Below are positions 7,200-14,485 of a DNA stretch of 64,000 nt, piece by piece. Below the pieces are notes generated by a model that had not been told where the DNA came from, did no database searches, and saw only the letters and a program-made list of their open reading frames with translations. Both the position numbers and the translations under genes were made by a program. Origin of the DNA: Achromobacter kerstersii (GTDB taxonomy: Bacteria; Pseudomonadota; Gammaproteobacteria; Burkholderiales; Burkholderiaceae_B). Numbering within the stretch: the stretch's first letter is position 1; every line of letters starts with the position of its first letter. The stretch covers positions 1,798,001 to 1,862,000 of the forward strand of contig NZ_CADIJQ010000001.1 in the NCBI RefSeq assembly GCF_902859595.1, in the 5' to 3' direction.

Positions 7200-8189
7200 T
7201 TATAGGTATACGGCCATCCTCTGCACTACTTCCAAATGCATCTTGTCAAAGGAAGTTGGGAGCTTGTCCGTAAAATTCCGAATGGGTTCTTTCCGAATAA
7301 AGAGTTCATCCGCGGCCATCTGAAATGTCTGGGTCTCAATGGCCGCGATGCGCCGCATGCCCTCAAGCGTCTTGTAGCGAATACGCATTCGGTCATATTT
7401 CCGTGTATCCGCCAACGCCGCCACACCCTTGATCACATCGACAACTTGTCCAGGCTTCGTCTGGCCAGCCGGAATAAGCTTGACCGTTTTCGACTTTTCG
7501 ACAAGGTAATTATTTCCATCCCAATTCTGCACACGCTTACGGTCTTCAATCAAGTCCACGGATCCGAGTTCGCCCCGCTGGAGCTCAAGAAGGAAAGACG
7601 GGCTGGGATGACCCTTCAGTTTTATCTTGTGCCGACGGTTTAGCATTTTTGGCTTACCGTTCTTGTCAGTTGCGCCGTTAATGTGCGGAACCGACATTTC
7701 GGCTTTGAACTCCTTGGAAAGCAAACGCGCGAGGAGATTCAAGAATTTTTGAACCCGTGAGCCCGGTAGGCCGTTCGCCACTTCCAGCAAACAGTGATAC
7801 GTGTTGGGCTTGATAGGCGCCGTTTTGATCAGGAGATGCGCCGAATAGTCGTGGCCTTCTCCTGTGTCTTTCACAACGCGCCTTCTTGATGACTTGCGAG
7901 GGTCCGTAATTACCAAGTCGGCCGCCCGCGTATCGGACCGATTGAACAAAAGGCAAAGGAGCTTTTTCCCGTCGTGGAAGCCCATGTCGCTCAAATAAGT
8001 GGTCTCGGAATCTGAGCGATTAGAGCGCATCGGAAGCTTCTTATGCTTGAACAATTGACCGATCATCTCGCCGAGTCGTTCCATCGGAACCGGGGACAGG
8101 CCCCGTACGACTCCATACCGCCCCTCAAAGCCGTTCGCTTCGACGTACAAGTCGAAAAACAATACTTGCCGTTCGCCGTGGTCGCTCAT
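7200..8189 (-). CDS. Cytosolic protein of unknown family, RexA-like candidate
   Basis: A 329-residue protein from ATG 8189, which has GAGG about 9 bases upstream; a longer frame would need a TTG start at 8240. There is no signal peptide or membrane span. The layout recalls lambda RexA and its relatives: a central stretch with Gly-Lys-Lys-Leu-Leu-Cys-Leu-Leu-Phe (about 73-81), a middle Leu/Ile-rich sheet region (about 120-150) and a basic C-terminal half (KTVKLIPAGQTKPGQVVDV about 233-251). That similarity is weak and by eye. Base composition is low for the window: bases 7261-7320 contain 28 G/C of 60, where most of the prophage is near two thirds. Coupled to the membrane gene downstream and bracketed by terminators, it looks like an autonomous cargo cassette, possibly phage exclusion. 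Confidence 0.8.
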   Translation of the reverse strand: MSDHGERQVLFFDLYVEANGFEGRYGVVRGLSPVPMERLGEMIGQLFKHKKLPMRSNRSDSETTYLSDMGFHDGKKLLCLLFNRSDTRAADLVITDPRKSSRRRVVKDTGEGHDYSAHLLIKTAPIKPNTYHCLLEVANGLPGSRVQKFLNLLARLLSKEFKAEMSVPHINGATDKNGKPKMLNRRHKIKLKGHPSPSFLLELQRGELGSVDLIEDRKRVQNWDGNNYLVEKSKTVKLIPAGQTKPGQVVDVIKGVAALADTRKYDRMRIRYKTLEGMRRIAAIETQTFQMAADELFIRKEPIRNFTDKLPTSFDKMHLEVVQRMAVYL

Positions 8190-8293
8190 ATCCCTGCCTC
8201 GGATGCCGTTTATTTTTGGCAATCGTAACAGAGAAGACAAAAAGTAAAGAAAGCGAGCGACGTCAACACAAAATTATCGCCGTAGGCCACAAA

Positions 8294-8326
8294 CAAAAAG
8301 CCCGTATGCATTTGCAAACGGGCCTT
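8294..8326 (-). terminator. Terminator after the putative late regulator
   Basis: AAGCCCGT (8298-8305) pairs with ACGGGCCTT (8318-8326); on the minus strand the stem ends in a TTTTTGTTT run. It closes the leftward replication operon and insulates the membrane-protein cassette that follows. The rest of 8241-8397 is A+T-rich and may hold that cassette's own promoter. Confidence 0.75.
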
Positions 8327-8397
8327 CTCCGTGCGCACTTATTCAAAGTGACTAAACAGGACGAACTTTATCAGAGAAAATTTAAGCTTGCAATAGG

Positions 8398-9042
8398 TTA
8401 ATCACAAAGGCCTTTTGCCGATAGCAGGTCTGCGGCATATTCCATCGCCAGCGCCTCGACGCCCTTCTGCCCCGCGCTCCGTTCGCCGCCCTTCTGTTTC
8501 GTGGTGCGCGTGCCATAGAGCCAGAGCTTGATTTTGCCGTTGTGGTTGGTCGCCGTAGCTGCGCTCACGCCCGCACGTTCCGCCGCTTCCGACAGCTTCA
8601 CGTCTTTGCCGAAGTACCGCGCCACGATGGCGTCACGTAGGACACGCGGGGTGGGATGTGCCGACAAGGCATCACACGCCGCGGCGTCGGATATCTCGCG
8701 TACCGCCGCAAGCCAGTCATGCCGGTCTACCGTGCCCTGGCAGCATTTGCAGCGGTCCGTCCGGGGCGCAAACCGTGCGACAAGGATTGCGCGATACAGA
8801 CGCGGCAACTTCTCCAGCGCGCTGAAGATGTACGCGGACTGCCCAGCGCCATCCGTCCCGCCCAGCCCCTTGCCGGATGCGCCGGCAGTTTCACCCATGC
8901 GCGCCATCATGGGCTTGTCGTACACCTGGTCGGTGTGGTTGTAGGCGAAGGTCAGCGCCGCATGAGCGGTAGCGAACAGTCGGCTGGGTTTCGCCTCTAC
9001 GACTGGGGTAGAGGCCAGGCGGGAAAGGGTCAAGGTAGTCAT
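8398..9042 (-). CDS. Putative late-gene regulator / antiterminator Q-like protein
   Basis: 214 residues from ATG 9042, preceded by GGGGA; the upstream frame extension overlaps the previous gene and is not used. Near the middle is a Cys-x-Cys-Cys cluster (CKCCQG, about 100-105), possibly metal-binding. The C-terminal half has an HTH of the sigma-region-4 kind (KLSEAAERAGVSAATATNHN about 155-175) followed by a basic region. As the last gene of the replication operon, before the accessory and packaging genes, it occupies the place of a lambdoid Q regulator. The functional call rests on position and the HTH, not on a recognised family. Confidence 0.5.
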   Translation of the reverse strand: MTTLTLSRLASTPVVEAKPSRLFATAHAALTFAYNHTDQVYDKPMMARMGETAGASGKGLGGTDGAGQSAYIFSALEKLPRLYRAILVARFAPRTDRCKCCQGTVDRHDWLAAVREISDAAACDALSAHPTPRVLRDAIVARYFGKDVKLSEAAERAGVSAATATNHNGKIKLWLYGTRTTKQKGGERSAGQKGVEALAMEYAADLLSAKGLCD

Positions 9043-9467
9043 CAATAAATCCCCGGGGAAAAAGTCACTTTCGCGGGCAGCATTTCCCGCATCCATTGCA
9101 TTGCCGCTTCCCATCCGAGGGTTACGGTGTGCCGCCCCCGGACAGGAAAAATCTTTGGGTTCACGTCGTGGGCATCGACCATCACCGATTCGCCACGCGC
9201 CCCCGTTTGCCTGTAGATCAGCACCGGTACGCCCTGCTCGCCTGCCTGCTGCTGCGCCTGACGCCACCATGCAGGCAGACAGAGCGTGTTTGCGTGCTTG
9301 CATTCGATGCTGATGCGCGCGAAGGCCGGATCGTCCGCCACCACGTCGCTATCGTCCGCCGCGTTGCGCACGCGCCGCCGCCACACCTTGCCGGTCGCCT
9401 CGGTCAGCATGTTGGCCACCTTGCGCTCATAAGCCGCGCCCTTGTTGCGTGCCATTGCGCCGCTCAT
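9042..9467 (-). CDS. Phage PD-(D/E)XK endonuclease
   Basis: A 141-residue nuclease of the type found in phage replication modules, perhaps a Holliday-junction or branched-DNA resolvase. The N-terminal helix reads NKGAAYERKVANML and bears the first acidic residue. The catalytic core is Asp-Ser-Asp-Val (about 39-42) followed by ISIECKHA (about 53-60), the E-x-K motif. VPVLIYRQTG fits the core strand after the active site. It starts with an ATGA overlap on the helicase loader stop at 9464-9467 and shares one base with the next gene, so the block is translationally coupled. Confidence 0.8.
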   Translation of the reverse strand: MSGAMARNKGAAYERKVANMLTEATGKVWRRRVRNAADDSDVVADDPAFARISIECKHANTLCLPAWWRQAQQQAGEQGVPVLIYRQTGARGESVMVDAHDVNPKIFPVRGRHTVTLGWEAAMQWMREMLPAKVTFSPGIY

Positions 9468-10234
9468 GCTTGCCCCCCCTGCCCTGCGTCAAGGCGCAAC
9501 GCATTCCGCGCCATCGCAACAATCCCCGGCGAGTAACGCTTGCCCTTGGGGTTCTCGGTTTCAGCAATCACCCGTCTCCACCCGCGCATCGGATCACGGC
9601 CGGACTGGTTCATGATTCCAGTCGCGCCGATCTTGCGCATCTGCTCTTCTGCCTGGGCGCGCGTCTGCGCCGTAACCGGCGGCGCGGGTAACGCCTTGAC
9701 CATGGCCGGAACCGGCTTCCATTCGCCACGGGCCAACACTTCATTCAACGACCGCTCCCAGCGAGCTTTCATCGTCGTGTACGGGCAGTGCTGGAGGTCG
9801 TGCGCCCCCACTTCCACTGCTGCCCAAAAAATAGCGGGGTGCGGCCACGTGCCTTGCTCGCCGTTGTGTCGCGCTGCCATCCCGGTAACAGCGGTGTAAA
9901 ACGCAACCTCGGGTTCCAGCGCAGGGCGGCATGCCTGGATGAATTCACCCACGGCGGGAGGCCAGTCCGGGAACATTCGACGGCAGGCCCGCAACCCATC
10001 CGCCACCTCATGCGGCGTGACATGATCATCGTGCAGCGCCTCGGCCCACGCGGTCTTCCAGTTTTCGATGCTGTCCATGTCCGGGAAGTCCTTGAGCCAG
10101 CGCCCCCCATACGTGCCAGAGAGGCGATTCCAAAGGTGATCGATTGCCGAAATGCCTTCGAGCTTCGTGCGAGGCACCAGCCAGGCGTTGACAGCCTGCT
10201 CAGGCGTCGATTGTGCGACCGTCGTCATAGTCAT
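9464..10234 (-). CDS. Replication protein P-like helicase loader
   Basis: 256 residues; related by pattern to lambda P, which delivers host DnaB helicase to the phage origin. The diagnostic block is LWNRLSGTYGGRWLKDFP (about 34-51) with ENWKTAWAEAL and the HEVADGLRACRRMFPDWPP segment (about 75-93). The C-terminal third is basic and low in complexity. It overlaps the O-like initiator by 35 bases and follows it in the same operon, the lambda O-P order. Confidence 0.85.
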   Translation of the reverse strand: MTMTTVAQSTPEQAVNAWLVPRTKLEGISAIDHLWNRLSGTYGGRWLKDFPDMDSIENWKTAWAEALHDDHVTPHEVADGLRACRRMFPDWPPAVGEFIQACRPALEPEVAFYTAVTGMAARHNGEQGTWPHPAIFWAAVEVGAHDLQHCPYTTMKARWERSLNEVLARGEWKPVPAMVKALPAPPVTAQTRAQAEEQMRKIGATGIMNQSGRDPMRGWRRVIAETENPKGKRYSPGIVAMARNALRLDAGQGGQA

Positions 10235-11057
10235 TGCCTCCTTGGGCGCGGGTGCGGTTGCGGTTTACGTGGGCCGTGGGGTTGAACTTGCTAGAACGCT
10301 GTGCGCCACCAGCTGCTGCACCGTTCGGGGCAAACAGCCCTTGCCAGCTTTTGCCGATGGCATTCGTGATGACCGCCTGCGGCGTGTGGCCCTGCTTGCG
10401 GAATTCATCCAGGTCCGTGATCTGCTGCTTGGCGGCCTCTTCGGTCAACGGCTTCCGGATCTGCACGCGGTGACGGACCCAGCGCCCCCACAGGTCCGCA
10501 TCCAGCCAGTCCGGCAATTCCACGCTCATCGGGTCGAACCCCGGCGAGCGCTTGCGCACGCCTTTAGGTTCATTGACGGTTCCTTGACGGTTCAATGACG
10601 GTTCGGGTGCAGCACGTTCACCCCGTGACGTCGTCAGATTCACCCCGTGACGTCGTGAGCTGCACCCCGTAGCGTCGTCAGATTCACCCCGTTCGTTACG
10701 GGGTGCAGCAGGTTCGCCCCGCTCGTCATCTTTGGAATGTTCCACGCGGGGTGAAACTGGTGCACCCCGTGAAAGATCAATGTCGTAGCAAACCGGACGC
10801 TGATCGGCACGCCGGATGTAGGCTTTGACCAGATCCTGATTGCCGCGCTGAATTACCTTTTGGGTTTCCAACTCACGCAGCTTGTTCTGCACCGTTCGAG
10901 TGGACAGCCCGGTGTCTTCCGCCAGAGTAGCCACAGAGGGAAATGCGCCCTCACCCTTTGACCCCGCGTAATTGGCAAGGCACAACAGCACGTGACGGGC
11001 GGATGCCTCGGTCACAACCCTTTGCGCCAAGGCCCATGTCATCGCCTGAACGCTCAT
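10200..11057 (-). CDS. Replication initiator O-like protein
   Basis: 285 residues. The N-terminal 90 contain a winged helix (LAEDTGLSTRTVQNKLRELE, about 46-65), the DNA-binding part of O-type phage initiators. The middle (about 98-160) is polar and low in complexity and is encoded by the iterons. The C-terminal part (about 175-240) includes WLDADLWGRWVRHRVQIRKP, seen in many such initiators and likely to contact the P-like loader. The origin inside the gene, and the P-like gene directly after, make the lambda-type assignment solid. Confidence 0.87.
   Translation of the reverse strand: MSVQAMTWALAQRVVTEASARHVLLCLANYAGSKGEGAFPSVATLAEDTGLSTRTVQNKLRELETQKVIQRGNQDLVKAYIRRADQRPVCYDIDLSRGAPVSPRVEHSKDDERGEPAAPRNERGESDDATGCSSRRHGVNLTTSRGERAAPEPSLNRQGTVNEPKGVRKRSPGFDPMSVELPDWLDADLWGRWVRHRVQIRKPLTEEAAKQQITDLDEFRKQGHTPQAVITNAIGKSWQGLFAPNGAAAGGAQRSSKFNPTAHVNRNRTRAQGGNDYDDGRTIDA
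10574..10773. other. Phage replication origin: iterons inside the initiator gene
   Basis: Four direct repeats of TTCACCCCGTGACGTCGT-type sequence start at 10617, 10639, 10661 and 10683, exactly 22 bases apart; the third and fourth are degenerate. Further TTCACCCCG/TGCACCCCGT elements, some inverted, follow at 10698-10707, 10711, 10746-10755 and 10761-10773. On the other side, TGACGGTTC occurs three times at 11-base steps (10574, 10585, 10596). Iterons within an O gene are the hallmark of lambda-type origins. Confidence 0.75.
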
Positions 11058-11548
11058 GACGACTCTCCATACAAAAGTTGAAACCCCTGCTCGGCCTCAT
11101 CAGGCCACTTGCCTAAGGCAATGATGCGCAGGCGCGTAAGGCGCAAGCCGGGGATGAAATAGCTAAGCTTCAGCGCTGCCGCTGCCCGTGATTGATCAAT
11201 GAACCAGTGGCACGGCCCGCAGCCGAAGGCGATACACCAGTCATGCGCTTTGATTCCCTTTCCCTTGCCATCGCGCAAACGGTTCGAGTGACAGGCCACC
11301 GTCGTCTCTTTGTCGTACCGGCAATACCCGGGAACGCGTAAGAGACATTCCTCGCCTTCGGCAAGGTCCAGCAGCGCCTGGTTGCGATAGATCGTCTTTG
11401 GCGGCTTCTTGCCCTTCTTGCGCGCCTTGATGGCTGCGCGTGGGGGCGGCATAGGGGTGGTCCGCATCGGCGCGGCACGCATCATCGGCGTGGCGCGGCG
11501 CTTCATGGGGGTCTTGTTCTTGAGGGGCGTGCGGCGCGTCAGCGACAT
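11054..11548 (-). CDS. YbcO/DUF1364-type phage nuclease
   Basis: 164 residues from ATG 11548, which has GGAGG four bases upstream. The first 55 residues are very basic and Met/Pro-rich (RTPMKRR type), probably disordered. The core resembles the DUF1364/YbcO nuclease family of lambdoid phages: GEECLLRVPGYC, then TTVACHSNRL (about 95-104) with the catalytic-type His, and a Cys-Gly-Pro-Cys-His motif (about 124-128) as the zinc or HNH-like site. It precedes the initiator gene with an ATGA-type overlap. Probably a recombination or DNA-processing nuclease. Confidence 0.78.
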   Translation of the reverse strand: MSLTRRTPLKNKTPMKRRATPMMRAAPMRTTPMPPPRAAIKARKKGKKPPKTIYRNQALLDLAEGEECLLRVPGYCRYDKETTVACHSNRLRDGKGKGIKAHDWCIAFGCGPCHWFIDQSRAAAALKLSYFIPGLRLTRLRIIALGKWPDEAEQGFQLLYGESS

Positions 11549-11844
11549 ACCGCCTCCGGCTTCGTCTTGACTCGCCACCAGTACGGAAATTTCCAGGCGT
11601 TTGCGCGACGTTTGATCAGGCCAGCGCGGGCAGCATCGAACAGAAACGAATCAACGGCACGGGCGGCAGCATCAGCGCGCGGCGTGCTGGGCCAAGGGTC
11701 CACCGCCACCAAGGCGGGCAGCACAATGGCCCGTAGCGCCACTACATCAACGCGGCGCGGCGTATCGATGATGGCTTGCTTGACGGCTTCCACCGTCTTG
11801 GGCGGCACGCGGTAGCCGCGGAACATGTGGAGGCAGTCAGTCAT
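11539..11844 (-). CDS. Hypothetical phage protein
   Basis: 101 residues from ATG 11844, inside the end of the preceding gene (8-base overlap). It is basic, with a helical segment RVPPKTVEAVKQAIIDTPRR and a C-terminal LIKRRANAWKFPYWWRV. The spacing of helices suggests a small DNA-binding protein, but I recognise no family. It sits in the tightly packed leftward operon between a conserved hypothetical gene and the YbcO-like nuclease. Confidence 0.62.
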   Translation of the reverse strand: MTDCLHMFRGYRVPPKTVEAVKQAIIDTPRRVDVVALRAIVLPALVAVDPWPSTPRADAAARAVDSFLFDAARAGLIKRRANAWKFPYWWRVKTKPEAVCR

Positions 11845-12142
11845 AGACGCCGCTCCAGTCCACAAAGGGCTTGCGCACGGCCTCATGAAAGAGCGTGGCC
11901 GCTTTGGCGTTGTGATCAAGCTCGGCTCGGCTGGTGATGCCACATGCATCGCGGACAAACTGCGCTGCATGTTGCTGGGCCGACACGCCCTCGGGGGCGG
12001 CGCCAACGCGGGAGACAACCCACCGTTGAAACTTCGCGCCGTTGCACATCATTGCAGCCGCGCGCGACAGCGCCGCCCCCTTACGATCCGTGGACGCGAT
12101 ACGCGCCCGCACGGGTACACCAGAAGTTCCACGCTGCATCAT
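11837..12142 (-). CDS. Conserved hypothetical phage protein
   Basis: 101 residues. The N-terminus is basic (about 1-30); the C-terminal part WVVSRVGAAPEGVSAQQHAA (about 41-60) followed by FVRDACGITSRAELD looks like a compact helical domain. The start overlaps the stop of the CII-like gene by four bases (ATGA). The function is unknown; operon position next to the replication genes suggests an early accessory role. Confidence 0.62.
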   Translation of the reverse strand: MMQRGTSGVPVRARIASTDRKGAALSRAAAMMCNGAKFQRWVVSRVGAAPEGVSAQQHAAQFVRDACGITSRAELDHNAKAATLFHEAVRKPFVDWSGVYD

Positions 12143-12581
12143 TGGTCGGCCATCCCGCTAAGGCGGCGCGCCACACCAGCCACCGCTTCCATCAGGGCAC
12201 GGCCGGCCGCATTCACGCGCATCATTTCTTGCTGATCGACACCTCCATCTGCCAAAGCGTCGTAGACCTCCTGACCAAAGGAGCCGTGGGCGACCATCAG
12301 CGCGGCCACCTGTTCCAACACGGAAACGTCGCTTTCGGCGCAGTTCTCGGGTGCTTTGACCAGCAGATAGCCGTTGCTGTGCGCAAACGCAGCCAAAATC
12401 CGCGCGTCACCCGTCATCCGCACAACGCGGTCAGCTTCAGCAAGCGTGAGGTGATGCGTGGTGTTGTTGGGGTTGACTTGTTGCGCAGCACAGCCGCGGA
12501 TATGCCAACCAGCGGCCCCAGCGACTCGCTGCCGCCCTTGTATTCGTGCACCGTCAAATCGGCCGCAGTGGTGATGTTCAT
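12139..12581 (-). pseudogene. CII-like regulator (Phage_CP76 family) with a frameshift
   Basis: From ATG 12581 the frame reads MNITTAADLTVHEYKGGSES, then LGPLVGISAAVLRNK, and runs off into an unrelated frame with a stop near 12420. The second frame (open from 12423) begins MRMTGDARILAAFAHSNGYLL. Joined by one extra base near 12476-12480 they give VLRNK-VNPNNTTHHLTLAEADRV-VRMTGD, the signature order of the CP76/CII family. So one base appears deleted in the AACAAGTCAACC stretch (minus strand). It could be a true mutation or a read error; the site is not a classical slippery heptamer. Its operon position after cro matches cII. Confidence 0.72.
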
Positions 12582-12650
12582 TTCAAGCATTCCTGAACGT
12601 ATCTATTGCAAAGCAGCGGCTTTACGATGCGCTGCATGGGGGAACGAACT

Positions 12651-12746
12651 TCAAACGTCCAGCGGACCAATCTGCACGCGGTCATCCTGCTGGGGGGCGG
12701 GCGCAGTCGGCTGTACTGGGTTGGAAGGGGTGTCAGTGGTGTGCAT
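12651..12746 (-). CDS. Possible 31-residue small protein
   Basis: A short Pro/Gln-rich frame starting MHTTDTPSNPVQP. ATG 12746 has a good ribosome site (AAGGAAG, 6 bases upstream) inside the end of the Cro-like gene, which it overlaps by 14 bases. It lies in the operon between the Cro-like and CII-like genes. Nothing in the sequence indicates a function; translation is plausible but unproven. The remaining bases to 12582 hold no other gene. Confidence 0.4.
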   Translation of the reverse strand: MHTTDTPSNPVQPTAPAPQQDDRVQIGPLDV

Positions 12747-12975
12747 ATGCGGCTTCCTTGAGTTCGGGCCATATCCGGTCCCAGCCATCGGGCCAAAGAT
12801 CACGGCGGCTGACGACGCCCCTGGTCTCTTTCTCGATTGCCACGCAGCGTTCCGGCGAAATGGGCGATTGCCCAGATGCCATCTGCGATAGATAAGAAGG
12901 CGAGACGCCAATTGCCTTAGCTAAGCTCGCCGCGGTGCCACGTGGGCTAGTGCTGATGTAGGTCTTAAGGTCCAT
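12733..12975 (-). CDS. Cro / YdaS-like DNA-binding protein
   Basis: 80 residues from ATG 12975; a TTG two codons upstream is an alternative. The HTH is clear: TAASLAKAIGVSPSYLSQMA (about 14-33), followed by the SPERCVAIEKETRGVV segment typical of YdaS/Cro proteins that bind near the repressor's operators. It is the first gene of the leftward operon, divergent from the S24 repressor and separated by 70 bases of operators. Expected role: repress the repressor gene and tune early transcription in lytic growth. Confidence 0.85.
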   Translation of the reverse strand: MDLKTYISTSPRGTAASLAKAIGVSPSYLSQMASGQSPISPERCVAIEKETRGVVSRRDLWPDGWDRIWPELKEAAYAHH

Positions 12976-13045
12976 GCCCAAGTTTAGTGAGAACTAAACC
13001 GTAAGGTCAAGTGTTTACTAATTTAGTGTCCTATAAACTTTCGCT
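12976..13045. promoter_or_regulatory. Divergent cro/repressor operator region
   Basis: An 18-base inverted repeat, GTTTAGT-gaga-ACTAAAC (12982-12999), and a second, ACTAA-t-TTAGT (13017-13027), lie between the two genes. Leftward: -35 TTGACC (13010-13005) and -10 TAAACT (12986-12981), 18 apart, overlapping the first repeat. Rightward: -10 TATAAA at 13032-13037, only 8 bases before the repressor ATG, so both mRNAs may be nearly leaderless. Confidence 0.72.
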
Positions 13046-14074
13046 ATGACCATCCAAGAAATTCGACGGGCAAATCTTCGTGCCTGGGTGCAGCAGAACG
13101 GCGCGCCCAGCAAGGAGAAAAGCTACTTCTCGCAAGTGCTATCCGGAACGGCCCCTATTGGGGAACGAGCCGCGCGCAGGCTTGAGCGGGATTACCGGAT
13201 GGGCGAGGGCTTTCTAGACACGACCCAGCACGGCGACACCAAGGCGACCCCCGAAGTGGCGCCCCCATCCCCTTGGCCTTTTGCCTCAATAGCAGAATCG
13301 GAAGTCCGCGCGTTGCCGCCCAGCCAACTGAGCGCACTTGAGGGCGCTATTGCACTCGCCATCGCGCAGCTGAAGCTGGGCCTAAACATTGCGCTGCCGA
13401 CCCAAGCGCGTCCCCAGCCCGTTAATCGCGGCACACTGGTCGACATGGACGCGGCCGACGATCCATTCGCCACGCGTATCGATGGGCTGCCTGCGGCCCC
13501 CAGGGAAGCCGGCAAAACGACATTGCAGGCGGAGGGAGATAGCCGGATTCGAATCAGCACCCAAATCGGCGTCGCAGCCAACGTCGGGCCGGGCGAACCG
13601 CACGCAGCCAATGACAAGTTCGAGAAAGTGCCGGAGATGGCTGATGTGCGTCTGGCTGCGGGCGACGGGATCGAGAACCTTGCAGAAGAGGAAACAGGCA
13701 CAGTCCAATTTCGCCGGTCCTTTCTTCGGTCGGTCGGCGCTGGCGTAGGAAAGGCCCGCGTCGTCTATGCCAAGGGCGACAGCATGGAACCGATCATTAG
13801 GGATGGCGCGGCTTTACTGGTCGTGCCGAATGAAAGCCTGACGTTTCACGACGTGGCTGCCGGCGGCGTCTACGCGATCAACTACGACGGCAAGATGATC
13901 GTCAAGACTGTCACGCGCGACAGACTGACAAAGCGATGGGTGGCCCGCTCATTCAATCCCGCATACCCAGACATCCCGTTGGAGAATGGCGCCCCCACTC
14001 GCGTCCTCGGCCAAGTGGTCTGGGCAGGGTCTCGCTTAAGCGATAGTGAATCCGGTCAGTGGACCCGCACTTAG
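13046..14074 (+). CDS. Prophage repressor, HTH plus S24 (LexA-like) domain
   Basis: Maintains lysogeny by binding the operators on either side of its gene. It has 342 residues, long for the family because of a linker (about 60-200) rich in Ala/Pro. The N-terminal 55 residues contain the DNA-binding helices (YFSQVLSGTAPIGERAARRLE). The C-terminal S24 domain has the Ser-Lys dyad: Ser246 in KGDSMEP and Lys287 in KMIVKT. A likely self-cleavage bond is Ala205-Gly206 in VRLAAGDG, 41 residues before the serine. SOS-activated RecA should therefore trigger cleavage and induction. A terminator follows. Confidence 0.92.
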   Translation: MTIQEIRRANLRAWVQQNGAPSKEKSYFSQVLSGTAPIGERAARRLERDYRMGEGFLDTTQHGDTKATPEVAPPSPWPFASIAESEVRALPPSQLSALEGAIALAIAQLKLGLNIALPTQARPQPVNRGTLVDMDAADDPFATRIDGLPAAPREAGKTTLQAEGDSRIRISTQIGVAANVGPGEPHAANDKFEKVPEMADVRLAAGDGIENLAEEETGTVQFRRSFLRSVGAGVGKARVVYAKGDSMEPIIRDGAALLVVPNESLTFHDVAAGGVYAINYDGKMIVKTVTRDRLTKRWVARSFNPAYPDIPLENGAPTRVLGQVVWAGSRLSDSESGQWTRT

Positions 14075-14094
14075 CCGCTCCACCACGCTAGAGA

Positions 14095-14120
14095 AGCCAC
14101 CAACCGGGTGGCTTTTTTTT
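14095..14120 (+). terminator. Terminator of the repressor gene
   Basis: AGCCACC (14095-14101) pairs with GGTGGCT (14107-14113) around a 5-base loop, followed by eight T. A classical Rho-independent terminator. Confidence 0.9.
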
Positions 14121-14171
14121 CGTCCTAACTCCCCTCAGTCCATCCCATGAGTTCACTCCGCACGCCTGACA

Positions 14172-14213
14172 GTTTAGTTTTTACTTGACGATAAGTTTAG
14201 TGTTTACTAATAT
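14172..14213 (+). promoter_or_regulatory. Rightward early promoter with repressor-type operators
   Basis: -35 TTGACG at 14185-14190 and -10 TAATAT at 14208-14213 are 17 bases apart, an excellent sigma-70 promoter. Two operator-like repeats overlap it: GTTTAGT-tttt-ACT (from 14172) and GTTTAGT-gttt-ACTAA (14195-14210), 23 bases apart and with the same half-site and 4-base spacer as the repeat at 12982-12999. It should drive the rightward early operon and be silent in the lysogen. Confidence 0.75.
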
Positions 14214-14333
14214 CCGTCTTAACGCAGCTCAGCGCTGCAAGCAAAGCCCCCACGGACCCGCAGGCAGCAGTCAGGCCATCGCCTCAAGCGGGAGACGTCA
14301 CCGCCACAAAGTCGGATTGGGGAAGGCGAGAAC

Positions 14334-14345
14334 CGCTCTTTAACA
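14334..14345 (+). promoter_or_regulatory. boxA-like antitermination element
   Basis: CGCTCTTTAACA is nearly the boxA consensus of rRNA leaders and phage nut sites, which recruits NusB/NusE. It lies about 120 bases downstream of the rightward early promoter and is followed by a small C/G hairpin around 14360-14372 that could act as boxB. The rest of 14214-14485 shows no gene. Confidence 0.5.
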
Positions 14346-14485
14346 ACTTAGGCCGCCCGCCCCCGAGAGGGAGGATGGGCGAAACAGGACAACCAGGCGC
14401 AAGCGCGCCCCCGGACCCTGTGTGCTTGGGCTTCCACAGCCAGGCAACGCCCAGCCGGGCGTGGCGACGATAACCCCGGCACCGC

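Noticed and set aside
8190-8240. Longer start (TTG 8240) for the RexA-like protein
   Set aside because: No ribosome site, while ATG 8189 has GAGG at a good distance.
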